A stretch of DNA of 64,000 bases from Candidatus Thermodiscus eudorianus. GTDB taxonomy: Archaea > Thermoproteota > Thermoprotei_A > Sulfolobales > Acidilobaceae. Location of the stretch: positions 20,103 through 84,102 of the forward strand of contig WAOW01000010.1 in assembly GCA_015521085.1 (NCBI GenBank). Reading direction: 5' to 3'. The position numbers and the translations under genes were made by a program. Shown piece after piece: positions 51,758 through 61,295 of the stretch; the first letter of the stretch is position 1; each line of letters opens with the position of its first letter. The notes beneath the pieces are model-generated. The model had not been told where the DNA came from. It worked only from the letters and a program-made list of their open reading frames with translations, and did not search any database.

Positions 51758-52112
51758 GTTAACGATTTAATTTTTAGTTTCATTAAAACGTCCATGCTAG
51801 ATGAAGTGAATCTAGTTTGCTATTTATAGAGGAAGTAATACGGTATGAAAGATGGCCGTGGCTATTATTTTAGAAGTAGTTACGGATTAATCTATGGTTG
51901 TGTCTCCTCGGACTAGACATTCTAGAACCTGATTCAGCGCGAAGGAGTCGCTTCTAAAAATCAAAAATATAGGAAAAGCTGCATTATTAAAAATAGTTAG
52001 AGGAGGAAATAAATCGCGAAGATAAAGGGAAAAGTAAAAAGTAAGTATAGAGGAAATCAGATAGCGAATTAAAAATGTTAAAGGCATGAGCCGCTCTTGT
52101 CAAGCCGGTATG
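51758..52112. other. 355-bp gene-poor, A+T-rich spacer upstream of mcrB
   Basis: Contains the likely mcrB promoter close to 51758 and otherwise no convincing gene. A 66-codon minus-strand frame (51887-52087) is hydrophobic low-complexity sequence without a good ribosome binding site and is not called. Some plus-strand triplets look like eroded coding sequence, but too short to define. Confidence 0.5.
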
Positions 52113-52392
52113 TCAAGCTTCGCTTTTTGTCCCTTTGTATAGCTCAGCCCCTTTGTGAATTGAGATGAATAAAAATCCCCAATATAGTGCGTCACACGCG
52201 AAAGAATCATCATTGAACTTCTTCGCTAGTGTTTCCACTAGTGAGAGGAATTCATCTTTGTCCGGAACATTTAACGACATTATTATCATCGTTGCACTTA
52301 ATTTATCATCTGACGTGGTCCATGCGAAATCTACTTTTTACTTGAATCTTTGCTTGATTCCCCGATTCTTTTAACAGTATAACATATCTCAT
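52113..52392 (-). pseudogene. Small gene (92 codons) interrupted by a one-base frameshift
   Basis: ATG 52392, preceded by AGGTGATA, opens MRYVILLKESGNQAKIQVK and then runs out of frame. Removing one A from the A5 run (T5 at 52335-52339 on the plus strand) joins it to VDFAWTTSDDKLSATMI and on to SEA and TGA at 52113, giving an even alpha/beta protein of 92 residues. So either the gene is dead, the run is mis-sequenced, or ribosomes or polymerase slip. The family is not recognised. Confidence 0.68.
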
Positions 52393-52574
52393 CTTATATC
52401 ACCTGAACTTATTTTGCAAGTCTTTTAACCGGACCATAGACACTACCTGCTTCCATTAAGCACTCTAACTATGATTATGCCACTCGACCAATAGTAAAAC
52501 CGCAAGACATGCAGAGGGCGTCGTAACAAAAAGCTATGAATGCCAGAAACCAGTAATCCGTAAGGGGTGTAAGA

Positions 52575-52778
52575 TTGTCTAAGGTTATTAGGGCAAGATA
52601 TGAGAGGGGCGTACTCAAGCCACTAGAGCCTCTAGAGTTTAGAGAAGGAGAGGAAGTGACGATTAAGATTATAGAGGTTGGGGAGAGGAGGAAGCTCCTT
52701 AGGAGGCATCGGGGGGCTTTGGGTCGTGCTCCCAAGGAGCTTCTCGATAGGTTCATGTTGGAGGCTGAGGAGCAGTAA
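52575..52778 (+). CDS. AF2212-type (DUF104) antitoxin
   Basis: 67 residues: KVIRARYERGVLKPLEPLEF, then EGEEVTIKI, a small beta protein of the DUF104 antitoxin family, with a charged helical tail that would wrap its toxin. TTG 52575 follows AGGGGTG. Its stop overlaps the start of the PIN gene (TAATG), the classical toxin-antitoxin arrangement; the pair probably represses its own promoter. Confidence 0.9.
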   Translation: MSKVIRARYERGVLKPLEPLEFREGEEVTIKIIEVGERRKLLRRHRGALGRAPKELLDRFMLEAEEQ

Positions 52779-53227
52779 TGCTGTTCCTAGACACCAACGC
52801 TATAATCTATTACCTCCACGACGTTAAACCCTACTCTCAAGCTGTAGAGGACATGGTATCGAGTGAGGACGAGCTATACACTAGCATCCGCGTAATAGAC
52901 GAGGCAGTATTCACCATCGTGAGGACCAAGGCATGGCTGGAGCTAGGGATACGGCGTATAGAGAAGCTGAGAGAATACATCAAGACCCACGGCTACAAGT
53001 TCTTCGAGGCGGAGCTAAACGAGCTAACCACGCTACTAAAGGACGCGAAAGTGACCGTACTAGAAGATAAAGCGAAACCCCAAGAACTCATCGATACAGC
53101 CAGAAAGCATCGCCTACTACCCGCAGACGCCCTAATAGCGTTAACCTGCAAACACTACGGCATAGAGAGGATCCTAACATTTGACGAAGACTTCAAACGA
53201 GTACCCTGGCTAACAATCCTCCCCTAA
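52778..53227 (+). CDS. vapC: VapC-type PIN-domain ribonuclease toxin
   Basis: 149 residues. The PIN active site is visible: Asp in FLDTNAIIYYL (4-14), Glu in IDEAVFT, Asp in LPADALIALTC and Asp in TFDEDFKRV. Such toxins cut tRNA or rRNA when the antitoxin is lost. It overlaps the antitoxin stop by one base. Confidence 0.92.
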   Translation: MLFLDTNAIIYYLHDVKPYSQAVEDMVSSEDELYTSIRVIDEAVFTIVRTKAWLELGIRRIEKLREYIKTHGYKFFEAELNELTTLLKDAKVTVLEDKAKPQELIDTARKHRLLPADALIALTCKHYGIERILTFDEDFKRVPWLTILP

Positions 53228-53331
53228 GGGATGAAATTCCATAGAGGCAGCGAAACACTTTACAAGTAGGGATCCGTAGAAGGCTAATTACTACTCGGAA
53301 GGTGACTATTACCTATTAGATTAGAAAGGGC

Positions 53332-54239
53332 TCATCCCTTTCTATGCCTAGTAAGCCCCTTATAGATGCACTCGCCTCCACAGCACGATACGATTAGCTC
53401 AGCCAACTCCCGGGGATCCATGCTTCTAAGGGTCGAGGATAGAAACTCGACAAGCCACTCCCTATAAGACGAATATGGAGCGGGTAATGCCTCTCGTAAA
53501 CCCAGTATCTCCTCGGGCGTCTTGTGCCAGAAGGGTTCTATTCCAGCTTCTTTTTCTGCTTCTTTGAAGGATTCGTCGAGTAAATTGAGATATTTTACTA
53601 TTTCATGATGAGATTTTCTTCTATCACCTAACTTGTTTTTTATTTTTGTCCAATATCGACTTAGTAGCTCATTCCGATATTTTTGCCAAATAGGATCCTC
53701 TTCATTTGCTTCGTTTACCATTCTTGCCAATTCTACTAATGTGTAGTATGGGTTTCTTATTTGGTTGGCGTAGGCTTGTTTGTGTTTTCCTTGATATTTT
53801 TTGGTGGGGAGGATTTGGGCTATTTGTTTGGCGTATTCCCAGCTTGCTTTTAGTATGTATTGGTATATTTTTCCCTGTCTTTTATGCCGTGTTTTAGGGC
53901 TTCGTTGAGGAGTATGGCTGTGAGCATCCATGGCGGCCTCATCTTGTTGTCTGGCCTGAATAGTTCGTGGCGTCTCTTTATTTTTTGTATGAGTTTCCTG
54001 ATGTAGGGGTCCTCCACCTCCTTCTCCCTCTGGAGGAGTTCGTTGTAGGCCCTGTCGTATTCCGCCTGTAGCTGTTCGTAGGCCTCGTCTATGGTTGTGT
54101 CAACTATGTACTGGTCTATTTCTTCCCTCGTTAGCTGGGGTGGTGCTGTCTCCTCTAGGTACCTTCTCTTGTTCCTCAGGCTCCGGATCATTAGCCTTAT
54201 AGCTATTCCGGCGGCAAAGCCGAGGATTTTGTCGCTCAA
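53332..54239 (-). pseudogene. Unknown helical gene (about 300 codons) split by a one-base frameshift
   Basis: Two overlapping minus-strand frames are halves of one gene. The upstream part starts best at TTG 54239 (SDKILGFAAGIAIRLMI, a hydrophobic N-terminal helix) and ends ...LLNEALKHGIKDREK before running into a stop. The downstream frame continues smoothly as IYQYILKASWEYAKQI to the TGA/TAG at 53332. The shift falls at an A5 run (T5 at 53868-53872); one added A restores the frame. The protein would be charged and helical with a Cys-rich tail (SCCGGEC). Function unknown. Confidence 0.7.
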
Positions 54240-54431
54240 CTGAGCCGTCCCCGGGCTCTGGAGATGATCTGTTGTAGCTAAAAATATGATAAATATCGTG
54301 TGGTAGGCCTGGCTGGGCGGGGAGAAGGTTTCTTCGGAGGGTGAGATGGGATGGAGCATCTTTGCGAAATAGATGTATACAGGACAGGTATGTGTAATTT
54401 ATATGCAATTCTGTACAAATTCCTATATAAG

Positions 54432-54442
54432 TTATAAAAATA
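54432..54442 (+). promoter_or_regulatory. TATA box for the secreted-repeat gene
   Basis: TTATAAAAATA, about 50 bp before ATG 54483, within an A+T-rich divergent promoter region. GGTGGTAG just before the ATG is the ribosome binding site. Confidence 0.45.
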
Positions 54443-54482
54443 CATAAATAATAATGATGAGTCTATTATAGTCGGTGGTAGA

Positions 54483-55340
54483 ATGGATCTGAAGGCAGTG
54501 GCTGGAGCACTGTTCATTATAGGACTCCTAATCGGGGTAGGAATAGGTTATCTCCTCTACTATGGTAAAGGGGTACAGGCGACCACTGAGACCACGACTG
54601 TAACCAAGACGATGACTGAGACGACTACAAAGACGCAGACTAAGCTGGTGAAGGAGAATTACACGATACGCCTCGCATACGATCCCAGCGTGGGATTGTA
54701 CCTAACCGACTCCAAGGGCATGACGCTCTACATCTTCGCGAAGGACGTAAACGGATCCTCCACCTGTTACGGCGAGTGCGCTAAGAAATGGCCGGTGTTC
54801 TACGTGGATGAGATAAAGCCGTCGCCAGGGCTGGATCCAAAGGACTTCTCGATCATAACACGGAAGGATGGCACTAAACAGGTGGCCTACAAGGGATGGC
54901 CCCTATACTACTTCTTCAAGGACGAGAAGCCCGGAGACATAAAGGGTGATGGGGTTAAGAACGTCTGGTACGTGGCTAAGCCCGACTACACGGTGCTGGT
55001 GGGTTACAAGGAGGGTCTAGGCCTCTACCTCGTCGACTCCAGGGGTATGACGCTCTACTACTTTGCAAAGGACGTTAATGGGACCCCGGCTTGCTATGGG
55101 GCTTGCGCGAGCAAGTGGCCGGTATTCATGCCTCCAACGCCTCCCGGCGAGTTCGTCGTGCCCTCTATCCTGAACATAACGGACTTTAGCTTCGTGCAGA
55201 GAAGTGATGGCAAGATCCAGGTAGTCTACAAGGGCCACCCACTGTACTACTGGGTGAACGATAAGGCTAGGGGAGAGACCACCGGCCATATGGTAAAGAA
55301 TGTGTGGTTCGTCGCTAACGTCAAAGGCGTATTACCCTAG
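54483..55340 (+). CDS. Membrane-anchored protein with two secreted-repeat (COG4315) domains
   Basis: 285 residues. An N-terminal hydrophobic segment (about 5-27) anchors it outside the cell; a Thr-rich linker follows (about 35-55, typical glycosylated stalk). Two copies of the same domain come next, each with LYLTDSKGMTLYIFAKDVNG or a close variant, CYGEC/CYGAC, KWPVF, and later YKGWPLYYF or YKGHPLYYW. These are the Pfam secreted repeats often seen in extracellular lipoproteins; the paired cysteines suggest disulfides or metal binding. A wHTH gene and a small membrane gene follow closely. Confidence 0.88.
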   Translation: MDLKAVAGALFIIGLLIGVGIGYLLYYGKGVQATTETTTVTKTMTETTTKTQTKLVKENYTIRLAYDPSVGLYLTDSKGMTLYIFAKDVNGSSTCYGECAKKWPVFYVDEIKPSPGLDPKDFSIITRKDGTKQVAYKGWPLYYFFKDEKPGDIKGDGVKNVWYVAKPDYTVLVGYKEGLGLYLVDSRGMTLYYFAKDVNGTPACYGACASKWPVFMPPTPPGEFVVPSILNITDFSFVQRSDGKIQVVYKGHPLYYWVNDKARGETTGHMVKNVWFVANVKGVLP

Positions 55341-55401
55341 CCATCCGGGAGGAAGTATGAAATACAACCTCATCCTCTTTTTATTGTCTGGAGAGTGTTG
55401 A

Positions 55402-55728
55402 TTGAAGGAAGACAAGAGGCTGAAACTCTTATTGGCTTGGCTGCTGGAGGGGAGTAGAGGAGGAGCTACGAGGGCCCGCATAATGCTTGAACTTAAAGAT
55501 AACCCGAGTAACCCGAACCAGCTGTCGAGGCGTCTTGGATTGAACTATAGGACTATAATCCACCATTTGGAGGTATTGGAGCGGCATGGCTTGGTGGAGA
55601 GGATAGGCAGTGGTTATGGGGCGCCGTATACTCTAAGCGATCTCGCACTGGAGAACTGGGATGTTATTTTTGAGGTGGCTTGCAGGGTTTTAGGTGATGG
55701 GGAGTGTTCACGTTCTGGGACCTATTAA
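55402..55728 (+). CDS. Winged-helix (ArsR-like) transcriptional regulator
   Basis: 108 residues with one wHTH: ARIMLELKDNPSNPNQLSRR, recognition helix LNYRTIIHHLEVLERHGLV, wing IGSGYGAPYTL. It ends with CRVLGDGECS, two cysteines that might sense redox or metal. TTG 55402 is 62 bp after the secreted-repeat gene, and its 3' end overlaps the membrane gene by 25 bp. Confidence 0.82.
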   Translation: MKEDKRLKLLLAWLLEGSRGGATRARIMLELKDNPSNPNQLSRRLGLNYRTIIHHLEVLERHGLVERIGSGYGAPYTLSDLALENWDVIFEVACRVLGDGECSRSGTY

Positions 55729-55982
55729 TAATATTAGTAATAATTCAGATAGTAATAGTGGCTGGGATCATATACCTGGTCTTCAGGCTGGTTAAGTTCC
55801 CCATAGGCATACGCTTGACGTTGATATCGTTGCTCTTCATGATCCAGGGAATACTAGGCATACTGATATACAATAATTGGAAGAACCAGGGGTATGGGCC
55901 CGAGATCTCAAAACCCCTGATAGCACTGCAATCAACCATAATCCTGGGGCTACTCCTACTATACGATATAGTCAGGAGGTAG
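55704..55982 (+). CDS. Small membrane protein with three spans (92 aa)
   Basis: Three hydrophobic helices (about 5-27, 34-55, 70-88) joined by short loops; no known family. GTG 55704 lies inside the regulator gene, so translation is coupled. Together the wHTH and this protein could form a membrane-linked sensing unit for the exported repeat protein, but that is inference from order alone. Confidence 0.7.
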   Translation: MFTFWDLLIILVIIQIVIVAGIIYLVFRLVKFPIGIRLTLISLLFMIQGILGILIYNNWKNQGYGPEISKPLIALQSTIILGLLLLYDIVRR

Positions 55983-55985
55983 TGT

Positions 55986-57158
55986 TTAGGGGGTCTTCAT
56001 TACGTAGATGTCGTTGCTTAGGGCTACCGCCTCGGTGAATATCTTCTCCGGGTTAACGTTGGATGGATCGTAGACTATGGGTTTTGGCGGGTCGCTGTCC
56101 CATCTGTACTCGTCGAGTATCTTGCGGATCCTCTGCTTGACTTTATCCACGGCTAGTCTAGAGTAGTATATTGTGCCTAGGCTTCTCGCAGTCATCTCAA
56201 CGATATGATCGTCTCCCCTCTCAGCGTGTATATGGGGGTTTCTTGACTCGACCTGGTATACCGTTACGCCTTCTGGTAGTAGGGGGCACGCGTTGGAGGA
56301 GAGGTCGAGGTAGCACCTCTCTAGTAGATCTATGATCTGGAACGGCTCGATGGCGAATCCACCGGCCCACCTCAGCTTCAAGGCTAGATCTATTGACAGC
56401 GCGTGCTCGCCGCTGTTGGCTGTCTGTATGATGTCGGTTTCCACCCTCTTATGTATGGTTAGCGCGTAGTTGATTATAGAGTTGGTGGTCCTGGAGACCC
56501 TGCCCCTCCTCCTCAGGTAGACGTCGCTCGCGGCCAGCTTCCCCTTGAAGGGCCACTTTATCCTGATCATCGTGTATGGAGTGGGGGATAGTGCGAAGCC
56601 CGAGTAGTAGATCCATGCATACTCGTGGGCTGCGCCTGGGACATAGTTGTCGCTGTCGATGAAGCCCACGTACCTCATCCCGAGCCCCGCGGCTATTAGT
56701 ACTCCTAGGAGCATGCCCTCGCCCTTTCCCTTCCTAACCGTCCCCGTCTCGGGGTCTATCATGGACTCCAGGCTCGTCCCAGAGAGGACCTCCCCCCATA
56801 TCGGGTCGCGTTGGTGGACTACCACGACGGTCCTCCTGGTCGAGGTGTGGAGTGTGCGGGCTAGCTCCACCTCATACATGTACCTGTCAGCCGGCTTCCT
56901 AGCTGACGCCGATACTAGTATGATTGGGCTGAGGTGGGGGATCGCCGACATTACTCCTTCGAGCGTGAGTAGGTCTTCGTTCTTGACTGGGATCACGATC
57001 GCGGTCTGGTGTGCTATGTTTTCCGAGATAGAGCAGTCGAGGATGTACGATCCCCTGTGGCCGCGGTAGCCGTTTGCATCGAGTTCAAGCACCTTGATTA
57101 CGTCGTAGATCCTGACTGCTCCATAGGTCTCGAAGTGTTGCGGGTACTCGATTAGCAT
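55986..57158 (-). CDS. mpgS: Mannosyl-3-phosphoglycerate synthase (GT55)
   Basis: 390 residues transferring mannose from GDP-mannose to 3-phosphoglycerate, first step to mannosylglycerate, a thermoprotective solute. Seen: VIPVKNEDLLTLEGVM, the metal-binding VGFIDSDNYVPGA (DxD-like), GKGEGMLLGV, and the conserved FEPFQ-like AIEPFQIIDL. ATG 57158 follows GAGGGG; TTG 57176 would add six residues. No adjacent MPG phosphatase; the HAD enzyme at 9.7-10.4 kb is a distant candidate. Confidence 0.94.
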   Translation of the reverse strand: MLIEYPQHFETYGAVRIYDVIKVLELDANGYRGHRGSYILDCSISENIAHQTAIVIPVKNEDLLTLEGVMSAIPHLSPIILVSASARKPADRYMYEVELARTLHTSTRRTVVVVHQRDPIWGEVLSGTSLESMIDPETGTVRKGKGEGMLLGVLIAAGLGMRYVGFIDSDNYVPGAAHEYAWIYYSGFALSPTPYTMIRIKWPFKGKLAASDVYLRRRGRVSRTTNSIINYALTIHKRVETDIIQTANSGEHALSIDLALKLRWAGGFAIEPFQIIDLLERCYLDLSSNACPLLPEGVTVYQVESRNPHIHAERGDDHIVEMTARSLGTIYYSRLAVDKVKQRIRKILDEYRWDSDPPKPIVYDPSNVNPEKIFTEAVALSNDIYVMKTP

Positions 57159-57254
57159 TACAACGCTACCCCTCAAGTATAGTAGTGATTATAAGGTTTA
57201 TGTGTTCTACACAAGTCATGCCAGGAGAATATAGTTAAAATATAACTATGTTAT

Positions 57255-60200
57255 TTATATATCGCAGGTGGGGCACCCACCAGCATAGTCCTCGCTAGCC
57301 ACAACTACTTCAACAATCTTACCAACCTTCCCATGGCCAAGCCTCAGCCTCTTCCTACCAGCCGTATGCCTCGTCACGCTACCCCCTCCTCCACTCTCCG
57401 CGACTGTAGCCTTCTCAGGCTCGCGCGGCTCGGGCTCCACTATAACGCTCGGCTCGTCGTCGCGAGAGGAATCGACCTCTATCAGCTTCTGCCTCTGTTT
57501 AGGCTGCTTCTCAGGCTCCCCCTTGCCCTGCTTCTCACCGCCGCCATGCTTCTCCTTCTCACCCTTTACGCCGAAGTATATCACTTGCTGGCTCTTGCTC
57601 TTGTCCCTGTACACTGTTGTCCCCTTGATTCCAAGCTTCCAAGCCAGCAGGTAGACCCTCCTGACCGTCTCCACGGGCTCGTCGTGCCTTAGGTTGATGG
57701 TTTTACTCGTGCCGGCATCGATCCACGCCTGCCATACGGCTTGGTGGAGTAGGTGCCACTCGGGGTCTATGTCGTGGGCAGTCTTGAACAGCCTCCTCAG
57801 GCTCCTCGGAATCCACTTCAGGTGTTGCACGCTCCCGGACTGCGCTATTTCCTCGATGACCTCTGGCTCGTCCATCTCCCTCTTGGCTAGCTCTTCGAGG
57901 AATAATGGATCCACTTCGAAGAACTCTCCCACCGAGACCCTCCTCAGGAATGCTAGCGCGAAGAGCGGCTCGATGCTTGAGCTCGCCCCCGCTATTATGC
58001 TTATGGAGCCTGTGGGCGCTATGCTGAGTAGCGCCGCGTTCCTCATTCCATACTCCCTAGCCTTCTCCTTGATACTGCTCCAGCTGGTCTCTGGCTTGGT
58101 GGATAGGATTCTCTTCAGGGTGCTGCTGGGGGGCTTTGTGTAGTCTCCTGAGCCCGTTTCCTCCGCTACTACTCTCAGGTAGTCTTCGACATCGTTGTAT
58201 GGCAGGGTTTCGTGGAGCCATCTATACTTCTCGGGGTCCCATGCCGGGAAGGGTCCCTTCTCCCTAGCTATCTCTATGCTCTCCGAGTAAGCGTTCCACG
58301 CTATCCACTCGGCCACGTGCCATGCTAGTCTTATCGCGTCAGGGCTATCGTAGGGTATCCCGAGCCTGATGAGCATGCGGGCCCAGCCCATGACGCCTAG
58401 GCCCACCTTCCTGGTCCTCCTGGTAGCGTCCTTTATCTGCTGTAGGGGCGGGTCGTTGGCGTCGATTACATTGTCTAGGAACCTGACCGCGGTCCGCACG
58501 TCCCTTCCAAGGGAGTCCCAGTCGATAGAGGGACCCTCCGGCGTGTCTATAACGTACTTCTCCAGGTTTATACTGCCCAGGTTGCATGATTCCCACGGGA
58601 GTAGGGGTTCCTCGCCGCAGTTGTGGTTGAGTATCCCGTTGGCTATGTAGGAGTGCGTGACCGGGACCGTGAAGTCGTAGAACTCCCTAACACCTACATC
58701 GTCGACCGAGTCTATAGTCGCCCACACGCTGTCCTCGCTCTTCGATGTTATAGTATTGCTCCCGTCTAACGCGCCATCTTCGTATTTAATCAGGGACCTG
58801 AATATTATGGCGCTGCGCCCCCTGATCAGGAGTCTGTATACATCTCCGCCCCTGCCCGGTTTCTCGCCTCCCCTCTCTAGAACCGTGTATATTCCGAGCA
58901 TAGTTAGCAGTACCTGTAGATCCTTCAGCAAGCCCAGCGAGCCGCTAGTCAATACGATCGAGCCATCCCAGTCTACACGGCCGCTAGCCGTGAATAGCCC
59001 CTTCAAGAACGCCCTCAGAGCGTTATAGGATAGCCTCCAGACGGTCTCCGGAAGCCCGGCCACATGCGCATCAGCAGCCGTCTCCAGCATAACACCTGCG
59101 CTCGCGGGGCGCGTAGAGCCCTCTCCCGCTCCAGCCAAAGTTGCCACCGTAGTACTCCCTTCGGCAACGATACTCTCCATGCCAGAGAGCTGGGATGGAG
59201 CCCTTTTACCGGCATTCTCGCCTATCGCTAAACCGAGCATGAAGGCCTTATCCTCGCCTAGGTCGTGATCTCCCCTGATTACACCGTCTAGGAGCCCGGG
59301 GTGGAGCCTTCCCAGGAGTATCTTGTCGCCCGGCTTCAGGTCTCTAGCCTCCCTCCAGCCCTTCGGCGTGAGGAACTTGTGTTCCCTTGTCACGGTTATC
59401 TCATAGCCCTCCCTTGTCCTCACCTTTAACGCGGGCTTCCTGCCTACATACCATATCCATGCCCTGGTCGCCTTAGGTACTTGCAGCTTAGGGATCCCTC
59501 CAGGGACGGAGCCGTTTATGGGTTCCTCGCCCTGGCTAGTTACCAGTTCCACCTCGTATGCTACAGGGATGCCTCCCTCGCCGAGGTGTTCTTTGTCTAT
59601 CTCTACGGGGACATAATTGCCCCTTCTCTTCGCCTCTTCATACAGCTCGGACGCCTTTATCCATCCCCTAGGCGTTAGTATCCTGGTGTCACCCGAGACG
59701 CAAGGGTTGGTGGCGTTGATCTTGCCGATATACCATGTCGGGTGCCGCCTGTTTATCACGTCTATATTGAGATAGCCTGGATCACCGCTATCCCAGGCGC
59801 CCTTGACTATCTCATCGAATAGTTTCTGCGCGTCTACCCATTTCGCTATGGCCCCCTCTTCCTCGGCTATCACCAGGGCCTCGTCCAGTGTGACTATGAC
59901 CGTCTCGTCCAGGCCCACGCTCCCGCCCTTCTCCTCAAGCTCGTCTATTATAACTTCCTGGACCCACTCCTCATCCATGTAGTGCCTTGCCCTTACTATC
60001 GCATAGTAGCGTGAATCGTAGCCCTCGCTTTTCCTCAAGTCTGTTAGCCTAGGATTTATGAGGGGCCACTCCCTCCCCTCCTCGACGTACTTCATGAACA
60101 AGTCATAGAACCCGACGCTGATGTTGAAGTTCTGCAGGTTTACGTCCTTCAACTCGCCAGTCTTCGACTTTATGAACTTCTCTATATCCGGGTGCCATAC

Positions 60201-61055
60201 ATGCATCACGCCCATGTTGGCTCCTCTTCTCTTACCGCCCTGCTTGATCACGTCGGTGGCCGTGTCGAACAACTTCATGAAGCTAAGTGGACCACTGGCT
60301 AATCCACCACTACTACTAACAACATCGCTTTCCGGCCTGAGCTCCGAGAAGTCGTAGCCTGTCCCGCCGCCGTGCTGGTGTATTAGGGCCTGGGCTCTAA
60401 CTGCATCCATTATGCCCTCCCCGTCGGGGGTTGACATTGAATCCCTGACGGGGACGACGAAGCAGGCTGATAGGATGCCTAGCCTCGTCCCTGCATTCAT
60501 TAGGGTTGGACTGTTGGGTATGAACCTTAGATTACTCATTATATCGTAGAACTTCTCTTCAAGCGACTTGATCTCGTCCTCGCTCCTACCGTAGGCCTCG
60601 TCGACCCTGGCTATGTGCCTAGCTACCCTTCTAAACATCATCTGCGGGGTCTCTCTATACCTCCACGTCTTAGTATCCTTCAAGAGGTATCTCGCTTCCA
60701 GAACCTTGATCGCGTTAAACGTTAAGAGGAGGTCCCTCGGGTCAAACCCGCTCCACCGGCCCTTGCCATACACGTCGTTATAGATCTTTGCTAGCTCGAA
60801 CCTCTTAGCCGCCTCAAACCACTTGGGGTTGGATATGCCCCGGACCACCATTAGCCTAACGATCCTATCCGATATTGTCATGGTGAAGGGCGAGCTCTCC
60901 CCCTCTAGCTCCTCTAGGAGACTGCCTAGTAGTTCCTCGGCGTCGCTCTCCCCGAGTCCAGCCGCGGTGACGGCCTTTCTTATGCTATTCCTAAGCTTCT
61001 CTACGTCGAACGGCTCCTTTCTCATATCCCTCTTGATCACGTATTCTAACGCCAT
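57255..61055 (-). CDS. nrdJ: Class II (adenosylcobalamin) ribonucleotide reductase with intein
   Basis: 1266 codons, of which 361 (residues 452-812) are an intein; the mature protein would be about 905 residues. An N-terminal ATP-cone ([19 protein letters not shown]) precedes the RNR barrel: [20 protein letters not shown] with the first redox Cys, [16 protein letters not shown], the split [23 protein letters not shown] active-site region, and [11 protein letters not shown]. After a long charged linker it ends with the exchange cysteines GGCPTC. It makes deoxynucleotides independent of oxygen. A TATA-like TTTAAA at about 61082 implies leaderless transcription. Confidence 0.95.
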   Translation of the reverse strand: MALEYVIKRDMRKEPFDVEKLRNSIRKAVTAAGLGESDAEELLGSLLEELEGESSPFTMTISDRIVRLMVVRGISNPKWFEAAKRFELAKIYNDVYGKGRWSGFDPRDLLLTFNAIKVLEARYLLKDTKTWRYRETPQMMFRRVARHIARVDEAYGRSEDEIKSLEEKFYDIMSNLRFIPNSPTLMNAGTRLGILSACFVVPVRDSMSTPDGEGIMDAVRAQALIHQHGGGTGYDFSELRPESDVVSSSGGLASGPLSFMKLFDTATDVIKQGGKRRGANMGVMHVWHPDIEKFIKSKTGELKDVNLQNFNISVGFYDLFMKYVEEGREWPLINPRLTDLRKSEGYDSRYYAIVRARHYMDEEWVQEVIIDELEEKGGSVGLDETVIVTLDEALVIAEEEGAIAKWVDAQKLFDEIVKGAWDSGDPGYLNIDVINRRHPTWYIGKINATNPCVSGDTRILTPRGWIKASELYEEAKRRGNYVPVEIDKEHLGEGGIPVAYEVELVTSQGEEPINGSVPGGIPKLQVPKATRAWIWYVGRKPALKVRTREGYEITVTREHKFLTPKGWREARDLKPGDKILLGRLHPGLLDGVIRGDHDLGEDKAFMLGLAIGENAGKRAPSQLSGMESIVAEGSTTVATLAGAGEGSTRPASAGVMLETAADAHVAGLPETVWRLSYNALRAFLKGLFTASGRVDWDGSIVLTSGSLGLLKDLQVLLTMLGIYTVLERGGEKPGRGGDVYRLLIRGRSAIIFRSLIKYEDGALDGSNTITSKSEDSVWATIDSVDDVGVREFYDFTVPVTHSYIANGILNHNCGEEPLLPWESCNLGSINLEKYVIDTPEGPSIDWDSLGRDVRTAVRFLDNVIDANDPPLQQIKDATRRTRKVGLGVMGWARMLIRLGIPYDSPDAIRLAWHVAEWIAWNAYSESIEIAREKGPFPAWDPEKYRWLHETLPYNDVEDYLRVVAEETGSGDYTKPPSSTLKRILSTKPETSWSSIKEKAREYGMRNAALLSIAPTGSISIIAGASSSIEPLFALAFLRRVSVGEFFEVDPLFLEELAKREMDEPEVIEEIAQSGSVQHLKWIPRSLRRLFKTAHDIDPEWHLLHQAVWQAWIDAGTSKTINLRHDEPVETVRRVYLLAWKLGIKGTTVYRDKSKSQQVIYFGVKGEKEKHGGGEKQGKGEPEKQPKQRQKLIEVDSSRDDEPSVIVEPEPREPEKATVAESGGGGSVTRHTAGRKRLRLGHGKVGKIVEVVVASEDYAGGCPTCDI
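58620..59702 (-). mobile_element. Intein in ribonucleotide reductase (361 aa)
   Basis: Cys1 in [14 protein letters not shown] (block A), block [12 protein letters not shown], block [19 protein letters not shown] and terminal HN before Cys+1. LAGLIDADG-like blocks are visible but altered: [13 protein letters not shown] (acidic position changed) and [13 protein letters not shown] (Ser at the acidic position). Splicing should work; endonuclease activity is doubtful. Confidence 0.92.
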
Positions 61056-61081
61056 TACCGGCCACCGGCACGTTCCCGCTC

Positions 61082-61088
61082 TTTAAAT
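61082..61088 (-). promoter_or_regulatory. TATA-like box for nrdJ
   Basis: On the minus strand TATTTAAAG lies about 27-30 bp before ATG 61055, consistent with leaderless transcription. Confidence 0.45.
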
Positions 61089-61295
61089 AGTAGAGCGTTG
61101 CCAGGTCCCTGTGCCTCCTATAGCTGTTGGGCCCCGGGTGTGTTAGGTCTTCTGAGCCCTACCGATTCTAGAGTTGCTTGTTCTAGTCAAGTGGGTGGTA
61201 TTACCAATTCAATCTAGGCATCAGGGGCTTATCCTTGAAATATAGGCGTCGGCACCGACTATAGAGTACTATGGAGCTAAGCTACGAGGACGGCG

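Noticed and set aside
51887..52087. A 66-codon hydrophobic minus-strand frame
   Set aside because: Low-complexity A+T-rich sequence, poor start context, no motif.
52165..52374. A 69-codon plus-strand frame
   Set aside because: It is the shadow of the frame-broken minus-strand gene, which has a better start and more protein-like sequence.
45600..54480. Direct repeat of the tRNA-Gly 3' end as an attachment site
   Set aside because: Looked for by eye and not found; no integrase gene seen either.
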